From: Bacteroidales bacterium
GTDB lineage: Bacteria > Bacteroidota > Bacteroidia > Bacteroidales > UBA7960
Direction: 5' to 3'
DNA: 44,474 nt
Assembly: GCA_019429055.1 (NCBI GenBank)
Contig: JAHYJP010000010.1
Span: 1 to 44,474, forward strand
Below, piece by piece: positions 19,559-30,237 of this stretch. Both the position numbers and the translations under genes were made by a program. The notes beneath the pieces are model-generated. The model was given only the letters and a program-made list of their open reading frames with translations, was not told the origin of the DNA and did not search any database. Within the stretch, counting starts at the first letter, position 1. Every line of letters starts with the position of its first letter.

Positions 19559-20299
19559 TTACTCATCAACCTTGTCAGATAATATGTTTTCAAGCAAAGG
19601 CATGGCCCTTACAAAGGTATTTTCATCAAAAAGCTGAATCCTGTTGCTTCTGAGTGCTTGTCTTATCTCTCTTCGATGGTCAGGAAAGGCAAGCATTAAT
19701 TCCCTTCTGTTCAATTTGCGAAAAGATAACATTTCACTGCCGGGCATTTGAAGATAATAAACCGGTGTTGGATTTACCCTGGTACGTCTGACATTTTTTT
19801 TATTTTGAACAATATTGTCCGAGCCTACCCTGCTCACCTTTCTGTGAGCATAAAGTTTGAAATTGCCTTTATACAGAATCTGTGCATAAAAATTGAAGTC
19901 TTTCAAATCTTCTTCTTCCATTAAACCAAGATTTGTAAACCGGTAACTGGCATTTTTATCTTCCAGGGTAAATTCTTTTACATTGTACCTGTCAATAATA
20001 ATATGTTGGAAAAACTCGGGGTGCACCCAAATTAGTTCATCAACATAACCATTGTAATTCAGGTTATTACAATATATTTTTTCATCAGACGCAAGTATTA
20101 TCTCACCAATCACCCAATTGTTCAGGAAGTACTGATTTCCAACTGTTGATTCGATATGATAGATCAACTCGCCTGAAACCCTGGGTTCGTGATCAGCTGC
20201 TTGTGAAGTTTCTTCCAGAATCTGAGCAGCACCTATATTGCAATAAAACAAGGCAAAAATCAGCACTAAAAGCTTTATAAATGGTTTAAGCATGTCCAC
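19559..20299 (-). CDS. Uncharacterised exported protein in TonB receptor operon
   Basis: Signal peptide ending GAAQ; 2 bp from the upstream gene. Confidence 0.6.
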   Translation of the reverse strand: MDMLKPFIKLLVLIFALFYCNIGAAQILEETSQAADHEPRVSGELIYHIESTVGNQYFLNNWVIGEIILASDEKIYCNNLNYNGYVDELIWVHPEFFQHIIIDRYNVKEFTLEDKNASYRFTNLGLMEEEDLKDFNFYAQILYKGNFKLYAHRKVSRVGSDNIVQNKKNVRRTRVNPTPVYYLQMPGSEMLSFRKLNRRELMLAFPDHRREIRQALRSNRIQLFDENTFVRAMPLLENILSDKVDE

Positions 20300-20300
20300 T

Positions 20301-22100
20301 TTAATGTATTGTTATTAATTGTTTTTCTCTAAAGAATTCGCCATCCTGGTCCAGACCACTTACACTTATTAAATAATTCCCCGGGAGATCACCTGTATAA
20401 AACTTTACTTCAGCCTTCCCGCCGTAATCTAGCTGAACATCATTGTTCCAATAAATTAAAAGCCTCACGTCGGGGCTGTTTTGATCTTTCTGAGGACCGC
20501 TTTCATAAACCGGCGGTGTAAAAACCGGATGAGTTTTGTAAGAATCAAAATAATAATGAGCCTTGTTTCTGTTTAACCCTATGCTGCGATACTCTTCGCT
20601 ATAAGTGAAAATTCCTACTATACCCGGAAACAGCATATTCCCGAAAACCCATGACATATTATGAACCTGCACTTCCCTGATATGCTCAGATCCAAGTGTA
20701 ATCAATGGGTTTAAATCCCAGGTTATAATACCATCAACAAAGAACACAGGACTTCCTTGTAAAAAAGCTGAGGAACGGGTACAAAACATCCGGGCAGAAT
20801 AATTGCCCTGTGATCTCCTGACAGACAAGGGTGAGATCAACTCACGGGCAATTTCCCGGAAATCGTCTAGTTCAACATATAATGATGGCAATACCGAAAA
20901 TTTTGGTTTGCTGTAAAGTAGAGGCCTAACACCTTTATCAACATATTGATCCTTTCCGGGTTTGAAATTATCTAACTGATAAATTTTCTGAACCCTGATG
21001 ATATCCTGGTATCTTTTGATCTCCTCAGGAGAAATCCTTAGTTTTACTTTTTCCGGTGCCCTGAACTTTTGGCTCAATTCAAACCGGTCATTTATTATGA
21101 TATTAAAATCGCCTGACCAGGAACTGGGGTCAACCGAAAGATAAATATCACGATTGTAATAATAGGGTAGTAAGAAAAAACTAAATTCACCATTTTCTTT
21201 GGTAATTGAATATGCTAACGTAATAACCGTATCAGGAGTGTTCATTAACACCCTTGCGCCTGGAACCGGCTTACCGGATTGCTTATCGGCCAGTTTACCG
21301 GTAAGCAAAACCTGCTGATCCTCCATGGGAAATTTCCCGGTGTATTGCAATGGTTTCTCTAATCTTTGAGTATAAGTATGATTTTGGTGTTGATTAAACC
21401 TTACTGGAAAAACCGATACATTAAGATCAAGAGTCTTTAAATTCTTTTCATTTGTATCGTTGTTTTCTATTGATACACTTACTTTTTGTCTCCTGCCTGC
21501 AATTTCAGGGGATGTTATTCTTACCGGGTTTATTGCAGAAATCTCATTATCCCATAAACTCTCCTGAATTACAACTCCATTTGAATCGGTTACCTGGCTG
21601 AACTCTTCAGGTTCAAATTCAAAAACTTCCAGTTTATTGTCGAACCTGTTGGCGACCAGCAGCTCTTTTGTAAAGAAAATATCCTCCCCCCAGTTTCTCA
21701 TATAATTGGTGAAAGCAATGATTTCATAAGCGCCTGACGAAAGTGTATCGGGAACATAAATAACACCGGAAGCTTGCTTTTTTTCATTCACTTTAAGTGT
21801 AAATCTTTCAATGCTACCATAGGAAGAACGGAACATAAGATAAACAAACCTGCTGGTTCTTTCGGGTGATTCGTCGGCCGGGAACAAATATACGTTAAAC
21901 AGTATACTCTCTCCGGAAATGTAGAAATCTCTGTCGGTAGTTACATATACTCTCTCGGGTGATAAATCCGTTGCAATGTCCAGATCTGTTGCTCCTGTAA
22001 ATGATGTTGTTGAAATAAGTATAATAAAACCCAGTAACCAAACCTTTAAAGTTTGCAATGTAATCTCTGCTGAACACCATATTGAGTATATCATTTTCAT
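20301..22100 (-). CDS. Exported protein with macroglobulin (MG2)-like N-terminus and degenerate TonB-plug-like C-terminal region, no beta-barrel
   Basis: PERVYVTTDRDFYISGESILFNVYLFPADE; SGAYEIIAFTNYMRNWGEDIFFTKELLV; SPVFFVDGIITWDLNPLITLGSEHIREVQVHNMSWVFGNMLFPGIVGIFTYSEEY resembles plug domain. Confidence 0.65.
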   Translation of the reverse strand: MKMIYSIWCSAEITLQTLKVWLLGFIILISTTSFTGATDLDIATDLSPERVYVTTDRDFYISGESILFNVYLFPADESPERTSRFVYLMFRSSYGSIERFTLKVNEKKQASGVIYVPDTLSSGAYEIIAFTNYMRNWGEDIFFTKELLVANRFDNKLEVFEFEPEEFSQVTDSNGVVIQESLWDNEISAINPVRITSPEIAGRRQKVSVSIENNDTNEKNLKTLDLNVSVFPVRFNQHQNHTYTQRLEKPLQYTGKFPMEDQQVLLTGKLADKQSGKPVPGARVLMNTPDTVITLAYSITKENGEFSFFLLPYYYNRDIYLSVDPSSWSGDFNIIINDRFELSQKFRAPEKVKLRISPEEIKRYQDIIRVQKIYQLDNFKPGKDQYVDKGVRPLLYSKPKFSVLPSLYVELDDFREIARELISPLSVRRSQGNYSARMFCTRSSAFLQGSPVFFVDGIITWDLNPLITLGSEHIREVQVHNMSWVFGNMLFPGIVGIFTYSEEYRSIGLNRNKAHYYFDSYKTHPVFTPPVYESGPQKDQNSPDVRLLIYWNNDVQLDYGGKAEVKFYTGDLPGNYLISVSGLDQDGEFFREKQLITIH

Positions 22101-22115
22101 TGTTTATCAGCCGGT

Positions 22116-24818
22116 TTAAAATGAAAAAGTATAAGTAAGTGTTGGGAAAGGCCTGCCAATAATATATAGCTGGTACAAGTTAAAGGTGCCGGGTTGTTCA
22201 AAACGTGGCTTTTCCTTTTTGTAAAAAACCGTATAGGGGTTTTTCCTGCCATAAAGATTCATTACTGAGAAAGTCCAGCTGCCTTTGCCCCGTTCCTGCA
22301 ACTTAAGGTTTTCATCCATAGTAATGGAAATGTCAAGTCTGTGATAGTCGGGTAAACGATATTTGTTTCTGTCGCCATAAAAAACAAGTTGGTCACCCTG
22401 AAAATTATAAACCAGTTCGGGAAGTGTAACAGGCCGGCCTGTATTGTACGTAAATGTCATCCCAAATCTCCATCTTCGTGAAATATGGTAGGTTGAATTC
22501 ATAATAAAATTATGAGGTCTGTCGAAATCAGATGGAAAATACTCATTCCTGTTTATGGCGGCATCTTCATCCATTGCCTGCGTGCGCCGTTGAGAAACGG
22601 AGTATGTATAACTTGACCAACCTGTAAGCCTTCCCGACACCTTTTTAATGTACAATTCGGCACCATAATTAAAGCCCTTTGCGTTAACAATGTCACTAAC
22701 CAGATACCGGTTCATCATGATATCTGCTCCACTTTTGTATTCTACAACATTATTAAGCTTTTTGTAATAAACTTCTAAAGATGTTTCAATTGAATTTTCC
22801 AGAAAATTCCGGAAATAACCTAAAGCAAACTGGTCGCTTTGCAGTGGCTTTATATACCTGTCGCTAACCTTCCACACATCAGCGGGGGCAATAACTGCAC
22901 TATTGGAAACAAGATTTACAAATTGATTGATCCTGTTGTAACTGAACTTAATTGAACTTTCCGGATCAAGAATATATCGAAGTCCTATTCTGGGTTCGAG
23001 TGCCGGATAAGATGCTATGATCTCATTTTTGTTGAAAAATACGGAATCGATAATACCTGAATAGGATCTTGCATCCTCATTTACAAATTGATATTCAAGA
23101 CCCGGACCTAACTGATAATAAAGATTGAAACGCAATCCTAACTCTACATTTAACCTGTCATTTATCTCAAATTCATCGCTCAGAAAAATGGCTGCTTCAA
23201 CAGCTCTCTCGGTATGAAGATCAATTTCGGGCTTCATTGAATCTTCACCCAAAGGTTTCTGGAAACCGGGGTCGATATCGTATCTGGCCAGATTGATTCC
23301 AAAATCAATATTATGATTCTGCCACAAAGTAGAGTGGAGCACCCAGTTAATCTTTCTGTAATCAACTCCTGAATTCATGCTTGAATGAATATTGGGATTA
23401 AGATAGGGTATTTCGTCAATCTGAAGCCTGTAATTGCTCAAACCCAACACAAGTGTAGATGAAAAAAAAGGGTTAATGATAGAGTTCCACCGCAATGAGA
23501 AAAGATCATTGGTGTAATTGTAAGAATTTTCCTGTTCAATACCAAACCTGTCGAAACTATGATATCCGAATACGCTTAAAAAATTTGCGGGGCTAAGGGT
23601 GATATTTGCCATCCCTGTGAAATCTCTGAAACCCGAAGAACTGTTTACCAGATCATCGTTGGGCATTCTGCGTAGAAACCAATCCGTATGAGATCCCCTG
23701 GCTCCAAATGAAACGGTTGCTTTTTCTTTAACAACAGGTGTACTGACCAGCATTCTGCTGTTTAAAAGTCCCAGGCTGCCGGCTACTCTGGTTTCATCAA
23801 GGTTGGCCTTTCCATTTAGCTTAATATCCAGGATGCTGGATGCACGCTCACCATATTTTGCCGGAATTCCTGCCTTCATGAGGGTAACATTTTCAACAAG
23901 ATCGGGGTTTACTATCGAAATAAGCCCAAACAGGTGCGATGAATTGAAAACCGGCACATTCTCAACGAGTATAAGATTCTGATCAGAACTGCCTCCCCTG
24001 ACATTGAAACCTGTTCCGAACTCACCCACCGTTTGAACGCCGGGAAGCAGTGTGATGCTCCTTACAATGTCTCTTTCGCCAAAAGTACCCGGAAGTTCTT
24101 TAATGGCCTGGGAGTTAAGTGTAACAGTACTCATTTGGGTGCGCAACACATTATGTTGAGCCCTTCTTGCTTCAACAATAACGGCATTAAGAAAAGTAGT
24201 GGAAGCAAAAAGATCAAAATCGTGATTTCCTTCAGAAAATAATCTGATGTTTTTATATGAATCTTCGTAACCCATATAGGAAATACGGATGGAGAAATCT
24301 CCTGTGGGCCAGATAACACTGAAGAATCCTTCGAGATTTGTTGAAACCCCCTGGCCGGTTTTTTCATTGTAAATTGCAGCTCCGATCAGGGGTTCACCGG
24401 TTGCACCATCATTAATGTAACCCGAAAATCGCGCACTGGAATATCTTCCGAAAATATTCTGATCCCCCACCAGGATGAGATTCGGATCATCAGTAGTTTG
24501 TCTTTGACGTTCATTTTCAAGTGGGATAAAAACAACCAGGTCATCAAACTGTAAAATATTTAAACCTGCAATCTGTTTAAGAGCATTCAGTGCATTATCT
24601 AATGTATATTGCAGGATGGCTGCATCAGGATATATCCCGTCAAACCACTGCTGCTGGTAATAGACTGATATATTATGCTTTTGCTCCAGTCTTTTAATAA
24701 AATCATCTATTAAAATTGTATCACCCCTTGCACTACCGGTTATTTGCCCGAATGCATCATGATCTGGAATGGTAAGAAAAGAAATGAAAAGTAAAAAAGC
24801 GAATAGCTTGTAGTGCAT
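22116..24818 (-). CDS. TonB-dependent receptor with N-terminal STN and carboxypeptidase-like regulatory domains
   Basis: FIKRLEQKHNISVYYQQQWF (STN), FSGYINDGATGEPLIGAAIYNEKTGQGVSTNLEGFFSVIWPTG, plug FNVRGGSSDQNLILVENVPVFNSSHLFGLISIVNPD, terminal LTYTFSF. Confidence 0.92.
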   Translation of the reverse strand: MHYKLFAFLLFISFLTIPDHDAFGQITGSARGDTILIDDFIKRLEQKHNISVYYQQQWFDGIYPDAAILQYTLDNALNALKQIAGLNILQFDDLVVFIPLENERQRQTTDDPNLILVGDQNIFGRYSSARFSGYINDGATGEPLIGAAIYNEKTGQGVSTNLEGFFSVIWPTGDFSIRISYMGYEDSYKNIRLFSEGNHDFDLFASTTFLNAVIVEARRAQHNVLRTQMSTVTLNSQAIKELPGTFGERDIVRSITLLPGVQTVGEFGTGFNVRGGSSDQNLILVENVPVFNSSHLFGLISIVNPDLVENVTLMKAGIPAKYGERASSILDIKLNGKANLDETRVAGSLGLLNSRMLVSTPVVKEKATVSFGARGSHTDWFLRRMPNDDLVNSSSGFRDFTGMANITLSPANFLSVFGYHSFDRFGIEQENSYNYTNDLFSLRWNSIINPFFSSTLVLGLSNYRLQIDEIPYLNPNIHSSMNSGVDYRKINWVLHSTLWQNHNIDFGINLARYDIDPGFQKPLGEDSMKPEIDLHTERAVEAAIFLSDEFEINDRLNVELGLRFNLYYQLGPGLEYQFVNEDARSYSGIIDSVFFNKNEIIASYPALEPRIGLRYILDPESSIKFSYNRINQFVNLVSNSAVIAPADVWKVSDRYIKPLQSDQFALGYFRNFLENSIETSLEVYYKKLNNVVEYKSGADIMMNRYLVSDIVNAKGFNYGAELYIKKVSGRLTGWSSYTYSVSQRRTQAMDEDAAINRNEYFPSDFDRPHNFIMNSTYHISRRWRFGMTFTYNTGRPVTLPELVYNFQGDQLVFYGDRNKYRLPDYHRLDISITMDENLKLQERGKGSWTFSVMNLYGRKNPYTVFYKKEKPRFEQPGTFNLYQLYIIGRPFPTLTYTFSF

Positions 24819-24937
24819 CTGCTAATGTTTGTCGGAAGCTGTAAATGTATCTGTTTTTTGGTTTTTTAAGATGTTAAAAAAACGCAAAATGTATACAAAA
24901 AAAGCCAATATGATGAGATTTTTAACCTTAACTGATC

Positions 24938-25771
24938 CTAAAGAAAGATATCAATAAAATCAGCCGCTTTAACCTGGTTTCTGTTTTTAATGGTTCTTTT
25001 GTCCTCAGCATAATTTGTAACCGCACATTGCTTGAAAACGGTGCAATTACCATTTTCATCGGGAGTATATCCTTTACATACACGCAATACGTCGGGCGAA
25101 ATCTCATCGATGATCACAATTTTGCCATCGCCGTATTTCAATCTGCCCAGTTCAAATTTCCCGTCGATCACATGAAGATCTTTGGATGAGAATTCCTGCG
25201 AAACGATATCTGCAATGCTTTTCACAAGCTCAACACTCTGAGTGATCTCCTCTCTGGTCATTGCACCTGTTTCTTCGAGTGCTTCAAGTGTAATGAGTAC
25301 ATCAACATCACCTTTGGTCCAGGCTTCAACAACCCGGTGCACGTTTTTACATGGTTGAACAAAGGGGTATCTTCTCCAGAAACTGCCGGTGGCATTGTTT
25401 CTCCAGGTAAATTCAAGATTAAGCAGGGGCGCCGAACCAGGAAATTCAGGCGATTCAACAGCCATGCTTAGCGGAGTTGCAGGCTCTACAATCATCTCAT
25501 TATCACTGATGGTATCAATATAGTGCGAGGGTATGCCTTTTTCTTTCAAGAGCCTGAAAAAACAGGTGGCAAACCTGCAGGCAATGGCGCCTTTCCCGGG
25601 TATTTCACCCACTACAGTATCATAACCCGGATCAAAAACCGGTTTACCGTTTTCCATATATCCGGTTGCTCCGTCTTTAAATAAAAGCAGGTACTTACCG
25701 GCATAAGGGCCGCCAGTTATGTCAAAAACATCTTTCGACTTTCCGCTATAGATTAGTTTTTTGTTTTCCAT
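24938..25771 (-). CDS. purC: Phosphoribosylaminoimidazolesuccinocarboxamide synthase
   Basis: LIYSGKSKDVF...LLLFKDGATGYMENGKPVFDPGYDTVVGEIPGKGAIA; HVIDGKFELGRLKYGDGKIVIIDEISPD. Confidence 0.92.
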   Translation of the reverse strand: MENKKLIYSGKSKDVFDITGGPYAGKYLLLFKDGATGYMENGKPVFDPGYDTVVGEIPGKGAIACRFATCFFRLLKEKGIPSHYIDTISDNEMIVEPATPLSMAVESPEFPGSAPLLNLEFTWRNNATGSFWRRYPFVQPCKNVHRVVEAWTKGDVDVLITLEALEETGAMTREEITQSVELVKSIADIVSQEFSSKDLHVIDGKFELGRLKYGDGKIVIIDEISPDVLRVCKGYTPDENGNCTVFKQCAVTNYAEDKRTIKNRNQVKAADFIDIFL

Positions 25772-25810
25772 GGATGATTGATAGAATTAATGTTATGCTT
25801 ATGTTACGGT

Positions 25811-26059
25811 TTATTTTTCAGACCTGTTTTTCTGAAACTCAGCTACAATCGCCCTGGCCTTTTCGTAATCATTGCTTGAAACAACAAGTTTTACAGATCC
25901 CAGCCCGGGTGTGGTATAAAACGGTGCAATGGTTCCGATGATATCATCTTTAATAAAAGCTTCAATACCTTCATTCTCCAGAAGGTTCTTTACCAATTCG
26001 GCTTCCCAGGGCATTCCCATAAAAATATCCACGGGCACAATGTCTTTTTTATCTGTCAT
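25811..26059 (-). CDS. DUF2007 domain protein
   Basis: VDIFMGMPWEAELVKNLLENEGIEAFIKDD...GSVKLVVSSNDYEKARAIVAEF. Confidence 0.75.
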   Translation of the reverse strand: MTDKKDIVPVDIFMGMPWEAELVKNLLENEGIEAFIKDDIIGTIAPFYTTPGLGSVKLVVSSNDYEKARAIVAEFQKNRSEK

Positions 26060-26317
26060 ATTAATTTCTCCTGTATTTTGGTTTATTACTGATTTACTTC
26101 AGTAAGCAGATAATTTTTGTGACCAAATATAGCACAAATATTTTTCAGATTGATTTTTTGCATGTGTTTTATAAAAATGGTAAATTTTTACCAAAATCCG
26201 GACATTCACCGAGAAAAGAGCAGTTGAATTATTGTGATTGGTTTAATTATTTTCCGCAAATTTGCAAAGGAAAACAGAGTAAACACTTCACTGAAAACAA
26301 CAAAACTATTTTCATTT

Positions 26318-29300
26318 ATGAAATTCATTTCTTCATTTGTTCTTTCCCTGATTCTTTCTTTTTTTGCATTAAACCTTAAGGCCCAGCTTTTTGAAAATTT
26401 TGAAGAAGGATCAAAAACTTCTTATGCGCCTTTTGCCATTGAACTTTCCACCGGAGATTGGATGTTTGATGATGCACTTGTAGGAACTTTGGCAAGCGAT
26501 AAAAAAAACGGACTCAAATCGGCCCGCATCCGTGACGGATTCATTGAAATGGAATTTGATTACCCCCTGGGCCTCAGTGAAGTATCATTTTATGCAGCCA
26601 ATTTCAGCAGCGATACCGGAGGAGCAGTACAAGTGAGTTATTCTGATGATAGCGGAGAAAACTGGCAACCCTTGGGTAGCTCTATAGCTTTAAGTTCGGA
26701 GCTTAGTCAATACAGCATTCCCGGAAGTGTGGAAGGAAATGTAAGATTAAGATTTTCAAAATCAGCAGGTAACCGGATCAATATTGATGATGTGCTTATC
26801 AGCAGCTATATTGAAACATCCGAAGAACCTTCCCTTCTGCTGAGAATCAATGAGATCCCCTACCCCAGCGGCAGTACCTTCGATTTCGGGCTTAACACCG
26901 GATATGCTTCAGCCATGCTGCAATTGCGTAATATGGGCGAGCAGGATTTGATTATCTCTTCCTTTCAGATTGACGGAGAAGAGTTTACTGTAGAAGGAGA
27001 CTTGAATATTACCCTGGAATATCTTGAAACAGCAGGTTTTGTTATGGAATATCAGTCCGCAACACCGGGTATTAAGACCGGAAGCCTTAGCCTGACTACC
27101 AATGACCCCGATAATCAGCAATTTATCATTAATCTCTCCGCCGAAACGCTCGATACAAGTCAGCCTGTGCCCATTGCCGATGCCCGCCTCTTACCCCAGG
27201 GCACAGAAGTTACAATTACAGGTTGGGTAACAGTGGCAAGCCAGTTTGCCGGTCCGGTTTACCTGCAGGACGAAACCGCAGGTATCGCCTGGTTCAACTT
27301 TGCCCTGATGCGCGAAGAATGGCTTGTGGGCGCTGTAATCGGCGATTCTATTGTTCTTACAGGCGAGATAGGTAATTACAATAATCTGCTGCAGATTGTA
27401 AATGATACACACTTCGAGATTTTTCCTGAATCCAACCGGGAAATTGAACCCATTGAAATTACCATAGAGCAAATGAACACCGGAAACTATGAAGGTTTAC
27501 TGGCAAAAATCTCAGAACTGGAATTTGATGCTACGGGCACATTTGCCGGACATACCAACTATGTAATTACTGATGCAACAGCCGAAGGTGAGCTAAGGAT
27601 TGATCAAAATACCAACATTTCAGGTACGCTTATACCCAATGGTCCTGTTGAAGTTACCGGAGCAGTGGGTCGCTTTTACAGCACCAATCAGATTCTTCCA
27701 CGTTTTACTCAAGATATTGAAATTCTCAGTGGCCCTATCATCTTATCAGCACCGCCCTACGAAGTGTCTGCCACATCAAATTCCATCAGTTTTGCGTGGG
27801 AAACAAAACATGCCGGTCATTCTGAAATACGCTACGGCACCACAACGGCACTGGAACTGGGTAATGTAATGGATGAGACTCACAAAACCTATCACAACCT
27901 TACCATTTCAAACCTTGATCCGGCAACAATTTACAAAGTACAACTGCGATCAGCTTTCGATGCGGACACAAGTGCCACCAATCTCTATATTACATCAACG
28001 GGTTCACCTGCCGGAACAACCGGTGAAATCCTGACTTTCTTCAATAAGGATGTAGTACATGACCTGGCCACTTTCCGTGAGGCCGACCAAAATATCGATC
28101 TGAGTGAAAAACTGATTGAATATATTCAGATGGCAGAGCAAACGGCTGAATTTGCCTTTTACAATATCAGCGGCGATGTGGGAGCAAACATTGCATCAGA
28201 GATCATGGAAGCTCATAATCGCGGTGTGGATATCAGAGTAATTGTTTCAGGACATACCGGAACTACCAATGAAATAGTTACCCAACTAACCGCTGCAGGG
28301 GTTAAAGCAGTTCAAAGTCTGGGTGATGCCCAGATGCATAATAAGTTTGCGGTTTTTGATGCTCACCACAGCAATCCGTCACGTCCATTTGCCATTACCA
28401 GCTCGTGGAATGCTACCGATCTGGGTACTTATAACCAGTTTCAAAATATGGTTGTGATTCAGGATGTTGCCCTGGCAAGGGCTTATCTTCGTGAGTTTAA
28501 CCAGATGTGGGGTGGTGATTCAGGGATGTTTAACCCCAATCAGGCGCTTTTCAGTTATGAAAAAAATGTTGTAAATCCAACGGTTTTCTGGATTGGTGAA
28601 GATGAAACTAAAGTGGAGGTGTATTTCAGTCCACAGGCTAATGTGGAGGCCCAGATCAACCGCACATTAACAAGTGCTGAAGCCACTATTGACCTTGCCC
28701 TGAATCTGATTACAAGACGCAATATCAGCAACACCATGCGCTCAAGATTTAACGAAGGAATCAGTGTTCGCGGGGTAATCGGCTCTGTTGCAGAATCGGG
28801 AAGTGAGTTTGCCTACCTCAGCACATGGGCCGATGTGCATCATTTCTCACAGGCAGACTTTGGATTGCTGCATCATAAATATGCCATCATTGACGGGCTG
28901 GATGGCAGTCTGGATTCAAAGGTCATAACCGGTTCGCATAACTGGTCGGCAAACGCCAACTTCACCAACGATGAAAACATAGTAATTATTCATAACCCGC
29001 GGGTTGCCAATGAGTATTTCCAGGAATTTGCTGCCAGGTACTGGCAGGCAGGCGGAGAAGCCGATTTTGATGTTACCACTTCCGTGGAAGAGACCATCTA
29101 TGATCAATCGGTTCAACCCGAACTGCAGAACTTCCCAAACCCATTCAGTAATCTGACTCATTTCAGTTTTAACCTGAGTTCTACCCAAAAGGTCAGCCTG
29201 AAAATTTTTGATGTTTCAGGTCGAGAAGTTGCATCGCCGGCAAACCATAAACTCATGGAAGCCGGCCGGAATACCTTACAATGGGATGCATCGCAATTCG

Positions 29301-29377
29301 ATAGTGGCATTTATTTTTACCGCATCCACCTTGAAGAAGGACAGGTTTTTTCGGGCAAAATGATTTTACTGAGATAG
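26318..29377 (+). CDS. Secreted PLD-superfamily protein (two HKD motifs) with choice-of-anchor/HYDIN-like, OB-fold-like and Fn3 domains and T9SS tail (track start 26234)
   Basis: MHNKFAVFDAHHSNPSRPFAITSSWNAT and HHKYAIIDGLDGSLDSKVITGSHNWSANANFTNDENIVI (HxK motifs); C-terminal QNFPNPFSNLTHFSF...GIYFYRIHLEEGQVFSGKMILLR; signal peptide from Met at 26318. Confidence 0.88.
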   Translation: MKFISSFVLSLILSFFALNLKAQLFENFEEGSKTSYAPFAIELSTGDWMFDDALVGTLASDKKNGLKSARIRDGFIEMEFDYPLGLSEVSFYAANFSSDTGGAVQVSYSDDSGENWQPLGSSIALSSELSQYSIPGSVEGNVRLRFSKSAGNRINIDDVLISSYIETSEEPSLLLRINEIPYPSGSTFDFGLNTGYASAMLQLRNMGEQDLIISSFQIDGEEFTVEGDLNITLEYLETAGFVMEYQSATPGIKTGSLSLTTNDPDNQQFIINLSAETLDTSQPVPIADARLLPQGTEVTITGWVTVASQFAGPVYLQDETAGIAWFNFALMREEWLVGAVIGDSIVLTGEIGNYNNLLQIVNDTHFEIFPESNREIEPIEITIEQMNTGNYEGLLAKISELEFDATGTFAGHTNYVITDATAEGELRIDQNTNISGTLIPNGPVEVTGAVGRFYSTNQILPRFTQDIEILSGPIILSAPPYEVSATSNSISFAWETKHAGHSEIRYGTTTALELGNVMDETHKTYHNLTISNLDPATIYKVQLRSAFDADTSATNLYITSTGSPAGTTGEILTFFNKDVVHDLATFREADQNIDLSEKLIEYIQMAEQTAEFAFYNISGDVGANIASEIMEAHNRGVDIRVIVSGHTGTTNEIVTQLTAAGVKAVQSLGDAQMHNKFAVFDAHHSNPSRPFAITSSWNATDLGTYNQFQNMVVIQDVALARAYLREFNQMWGGDSGMFNPNQALFSYEKNVVNPTVFWIGEDETKVEVYFSPQANVEAQINRTLTSAEATIDLALNLITRRNISNTMRSRFNEGISVRGVIGSVAESGSEFAYLSTWADVHHFSQADFGLLHHKYAIIDGLDGSLDSKVITGSHNWSANANFTNDENIVIIHNPRVANEYFQEFAARYWQAGGEADFDVTTSVEETIYDQSVQPELQNFPNPFSNLTHFSFNLSSTQKVSLKIFDVSGREVASPANHKLMEAGRNTLQWDASQFDSGIYFYRIHLEEGQVFSGKMILLR

Positions 29378-29392
29378 TGATATGGAGATTTC

Positions 29393-30235
29393 TCAGCCAA
29401 GGACCCTTTCATCTCTCCTGAAGAAATCGCGGGCCATAACAAAACCCTTAATGATAAGAAACTGAAGGGTAAGGAAAAAGATAATGGCTGCACCGGAAGG
29501 TATATTAAAGAAGTAGGAAAAGAACAAACCTGCCAGAGAACCAAGTGTACCCCATAATGCTGCCAGTGGAATAATTTTGGCAAAATCGCGGGTAAACAGC
29601 ATTGCCGTGATCTGAGGAATAGTAAATAAACTCAGAACCAGGATGATCCCTACTGTTCGTATACTTATCACAATAGACAGTGCAATGATCACCGACATGG
29701 TATAACGGAAAAACGCTACCGGAATTCCCATGATCCTAGCAAATTCCGGATCAAAAGCTGTATACACGATGGGACGGATAAAAATGATGAAAAATGCCAG
29801 GGTTAAAACAAAAAAGGCAAGTAAAAAATACAATTCGGCTTTTCCCACAGAAAGGATACTTCCAAAGAGAAAACTCATCAGATTGGGCGTATAACCAGGA
29901 GTCATGAAAACAAAAATAATTCCCAGCGCCATCCCTAAAGACCATAGAATAGCTATTGCGCTATCTTCACGTACTTTTCCCTTTTGCGAAATCCATTCGA
30001 TACCGGTTGCCGATAAAACAGCAAATACTGCAGCACCAAGTAAAGGATTCAAACCCAGAAAATAAGCCATGCCAATTCCACCGAAAGAAGCATGGGTAAT
30101 ACCTCCGGTTATGAAAACTATTTTACGTGACACTATGTAAGTACCCACCATTGCGGCAAGTAAACTGGTTAGCAAGGCGGCAGCCAGTGCATTACGAAAA
30201 AATGCATACTCCAGGATAGAAAAGACTTCGCTCAT
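29393..30235 (-). CDS. znuB: Metal (zinc/manganese) ABC transporter permease, ZnuB-like (track start 30298; Met at 30235 avoids overlap)
   Basis: ABC-3 family: GTYIVSRKIVFITGGITHASFGGIGMAYFLG, IRTVGIILVLSLFTIPQITAMLFTRDF. Confidence 0.88.
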   Translation of the reverse strand: MSEVFSILEYAFFRNALAAALLTSLLAAMVGTYIVSRKIVFITGGITHASFGGIGMAYFLGLNPLLGAAVFAVLSATGIEWISQKGKVREDSAIAILWSLGMALGIIFVFMTPGYTPNLMSFLFGSILSVGKAELYFLLAFFVLTLAFFIIFIRPIVYTAFDPEFARIMGIPVAFFRYTMSVIIALSIVISIRTVGIILVLSLFTIPQITAMLFTRDFAKIIPLAALWGTLGSLAGLFFSYFFNIPSGAAIIFFLTLQFLIIKGFVMARDFFRRDERVLG

Positions 30236-30237
30236 AC

